Source: Cryomorphaceae bacterium (GTDB taxonomy: Bacteria; Bacteroidota; Bacteroidia; Flavobacteriales; Schleiferiaceae). Taken from it: 64,000 bases of DNA. Where the stretch lies: NCBI GenBank assembly GCA_024639785.1, contig JAHEGI010000005.1, positions 1-64,000 of the forward strand, written 5' to 3'. Positions 62,445 to 64,000 of the stretch are shown here, one piece after another (position 1 is the first letter of the stretch; every line of letters starts with the position of its first letter). The notes beneath the pieces were generated by a model that saw nothing but the letters and a program-made list of their open reading frames with translations, did not search any database and was not told the origin of the DNA. The position numbers and the translations under genes were made by a program.

Positions 62445-63787
62445 TGCGATGGGATTTTCAGTGGCGAGAGAATATTCCTCTAGCCCTGCCGGTCATCGTT
62501 GGCCAAATAGGTCACATTGCTGCCAGTGTAGCTGATTCCATGATGGTAGGCGCCTTAGGGACCATCCCTTTAGCCGCCGTTTCTTTAGCCAGTTCGATAG
62601 CCTCGGTGCCGCTCGTTTTCGGCATTGGCGTCGCGTATGGATTGACTCCAATGGTCGCCCATGCGTTTGGTCAGGCGCGCCCCTTCAAAGCGGTTCGATT
62701 GCTCAAAAATGCAACGGTGGTCAATGCCGCGACCAGTGCCTTGATGTTTCTGTTTGCGCTCGGCTTGTTTTGGGGCGTTCAGTATACCGGGCAAGAAGCA
62801 TCGGTTGTCGATGAAGCACGAATCTATTTATGGATCGTCATGGCCTCGTACTTGCCGTTCATGTTGTTCATGTCGGCAAAGCAATACTTGGAAGGGATGG
62901 GGGATACCAAAACCCCCATGCGCATATCCCTCTATGGCAATTTGGGAAACATTGGCCTAAACGCCCTGCTGATCTATGGATGGTTCTTTTTTCCAGCGTG
63001 GGGAATTGTTGGGGCGGGGGTGGCCACATTGATTGCTCGGATATACATGATGACCGCTGCGTGGTGGTTTGTATTGCGCAGAGGGAAGGCAGATCCTGCC
63101 GATTGGCTGGCCGCCAAAGTGACGAAATTGCCGATTCGGGCCCTGCTCAAGATTGGCATTCCTTCGGGCTTTCAGTACATTTTTGAAGTGAGTGCCTTCG
63201 CGGCTTCGGCTTGGATTATTGGCACTTTTGGGGCGAAGCCCTTAGCTGCGCACCAAGTGGCCATCAGTTTAGCTTCGATTTCCTACATGGCAGCGACAGG
63301 TTTGGGTGCTGCCGCGACGATCCGGATTGGTCAGAATATGGGCCGAAAAGATGTGGCGGGAGCAAAGGCGGCAGGCACTAGCCTGTTTGGAATCACGGTG
63401 CTCTTCATGGCCCTGACCGGCTTGACCTTTTTCTTCTTTCGGAACCACCTGCCTTGGGCCTACACACAGGATGCCGAAGTGGTTGCAGGTGCCGCAGCGC
63501 TCCTCATTGTGGCGACAATTTTTCAAATATCCGATGGAGTGCAAGCCACCGCTTTGGGGGCCCTGCGAGGGATTCAAGATGTTCGGGTTCCCACCGCGAT
63601 CACCTTTGTTGCCTATTACATGGTTGCCTTGCCGCTGGAATGGTATTTTGGACATACCCTAGGTTGGGGTGCCGTAGGTGTTTGGTCCGCGTTAGCCATT
63701 GGATTGACGATAAGCGCTATTTGGTTGACGCTTCGATTTTATCTCGGCATGGAGCGCAGGAAGCTTTCGCGTCCTCCGTCCGTTTGA
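62444..63787 (+). CDS. MATE-family multidrug exporter
   Basis: A 447-residue inner-membrane exporter with about 12 TM helices in two matching halves. The N-terminal ALPVIVGQIGHIAASVADSMM is the MATE signature with the conserved pore residues, repeated in the second half around LLKIGIPSGFQYIFEVSAFA. QYLEGMGDTKTPMRISLYGN and IGQNMGRKDVAGAK are also typical. It uses the Na+ or H+ gradient to export cationic compounds; the substrate is unknown. The C-terminus is basic (MERRKLSRPPSV). It starts on the last base of the acidic protein gene and ends 1 base before the convergent downstream gene. Confidence 0.94.
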   Translation: MRWDFQWRENIPLALPVIVGQIGHIAASVADSMMVGALGTIPLAAVSLASSIASVPLVFGIGVAYGLTPMVAHAFGQARPFKAVRLLKNATVVNAATSALMFLFALGLFWGVQYTGQEASVVDEARIYLWIVMASYLPFMLFMSAKQYLEGMGDTKTPMRISLYGNLGNIGLNALLIYGWFFFPAWGIVGAGVATLIARIYMMTAAWWFVLRRGKADPADWLAAKVTKLPIRALLKIGIPSGFQYIFEVSAFAASAWIIGTFGAKPLAAHQVAISLASISYMAATGLGAAATIRIGQNMGRKDVAGAKAAGTSLFGITVLFMALTGLTFFFFRNHLPWAYTQDAEVVAGAAALLIVATIFQISDGVQATALGALRGIQDVRVPTAITFVAYYMVALPLEWYFGHTLGWGAVGVWSALAIGLTISAIWLTLRFYLGMERRKLSRPPSV

Positions 63788-63788
63788 T

Positions 63789-64000
63789 CTATGCGAAGCG
63801 CTCGGCTTCTTCGGCGCTGACAGGATTTCCACCTAAAATATGCAGTCGCTCCACCACATTGCGGAGTTGACGAACATTCCCTGACCAATTCATGGTCTTT
63901 AAGTGATCCATTGCGCCCGGGCTGAATGTTTTGTGCCCTTCATCCGCTAACTGATCCAAGAAGTGCTCCACCAAAGTGGGAATATCCTCGCGACGTTCAT
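63789..64000 (-). CDS. sigma-54-dependent activator-like AAA+ protein, C-terminal part (truncated by window)
   Basis: The last about 70 residues of a gene that extends past the right edge. ERREDIPTLVEHFLDQLADE is the sensor-II-proximal region of NtrC-like AAA+ domains, and WSGNVRQLRNVVERLHILGG is the highly conserved GNVRxLxNxxER motif. The protein ends only about 10 residues later, at AEEAERFA, so no Fis-type HTH follows the AAA+ domain. It is probably a response regulator (such forms exist in Bacteroidota), but the N-terminus is not visible here. Confidence 0.85.
   Translation of the reverse strand, partial: ERREDIPTLVEHFLDQLADEGHKTFSPGAMDHLKTMNWSGNVRQLRNVVERLHILGGNPVSAEEAERFA

Overview
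The window is a gene-dense stretch of a Bacteroidota chromosome, most likely Flavobacteriales-like. The evidence is the gliding genes gldF and gldG, the type IX secretion protein PorQ, a cargo protein with a C-terminal T9SS sorting tail, type B ribosomal protein L31, the bifunctional GlmU-like enzyme typical of the phylum, and promoters of the Bacteroidota form TAnnTTTG. Shine-Dalgarno sequences are largely absent. I see no CRISPR array, insertion sequence, integrase, prophage or tRNA gene. Apart from the incomplete genes at each end, every gene looks intact.

Layout. Positions 1-585 hold the 3' end of an rRNA operon (23S end, 5S, strong terminator). From 603 come a putative porin, then leftward dnaB-accA and leftward tgt-lptF/G-eamA. 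Rightward are a family 2 glycosyltransferase and rsmG, closed by a bidirectional terminator at 9937-9968. A long leftward unit (17985 to 9986) carries a SAM hydrolase, an ABM protein, gldF, gldG, a DUF4340 protein, dnaN, a phosphoesterase and pruA. Rightward phoH-purC-OMP follow. Next are leftward serC-serA-DUF1015-yggS-exonuclease and leftward ferredoxin-lipoprotein, with a divergent LuxC-type acyl-CoA reductase. A beta-helix lipoprotein faces rpmE2, the GlmU-like gene, lon, porQ and cmk.

The second half begins with an envelope and proteostasis unit read leftward (rsfS-ftsH-LUD-cdsA-psd). It continues with birA, pyrE, a Nudix gene, coaD-ddl, then PASTA protein-T9SS cargo-rluD, acyl-CoA ligase and an exported amidohydrolase. 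After purL comes a small orphan gene bracketed by octamer repeat tracts, then pheT, a VTT membrane protein and recG. Surface polysaccharide genes follow (a sugar-phosphate transferase and a two-domain glycosyltransferase), then an acidic small protein, a MATE exporter and the end of a sigma-54 activator-like gene.

Most of the window is housekeeping and I did not find a convincing new multi-gene system. The most interesting signal is regulatory. About nine genes have a TAnnTTTG-like -7 element only 3 to 6 bases before the start codon, a geometry that predicts leaderless mRNAs, and two divergent gene pairs have face-to-face overlapping -7 elements. Other points are the octamer tracts around the orphan gene, a tRNA-guanine transglycosylase lacking its three zinc cysteines, and a tandem glycosyltransferase fusion.
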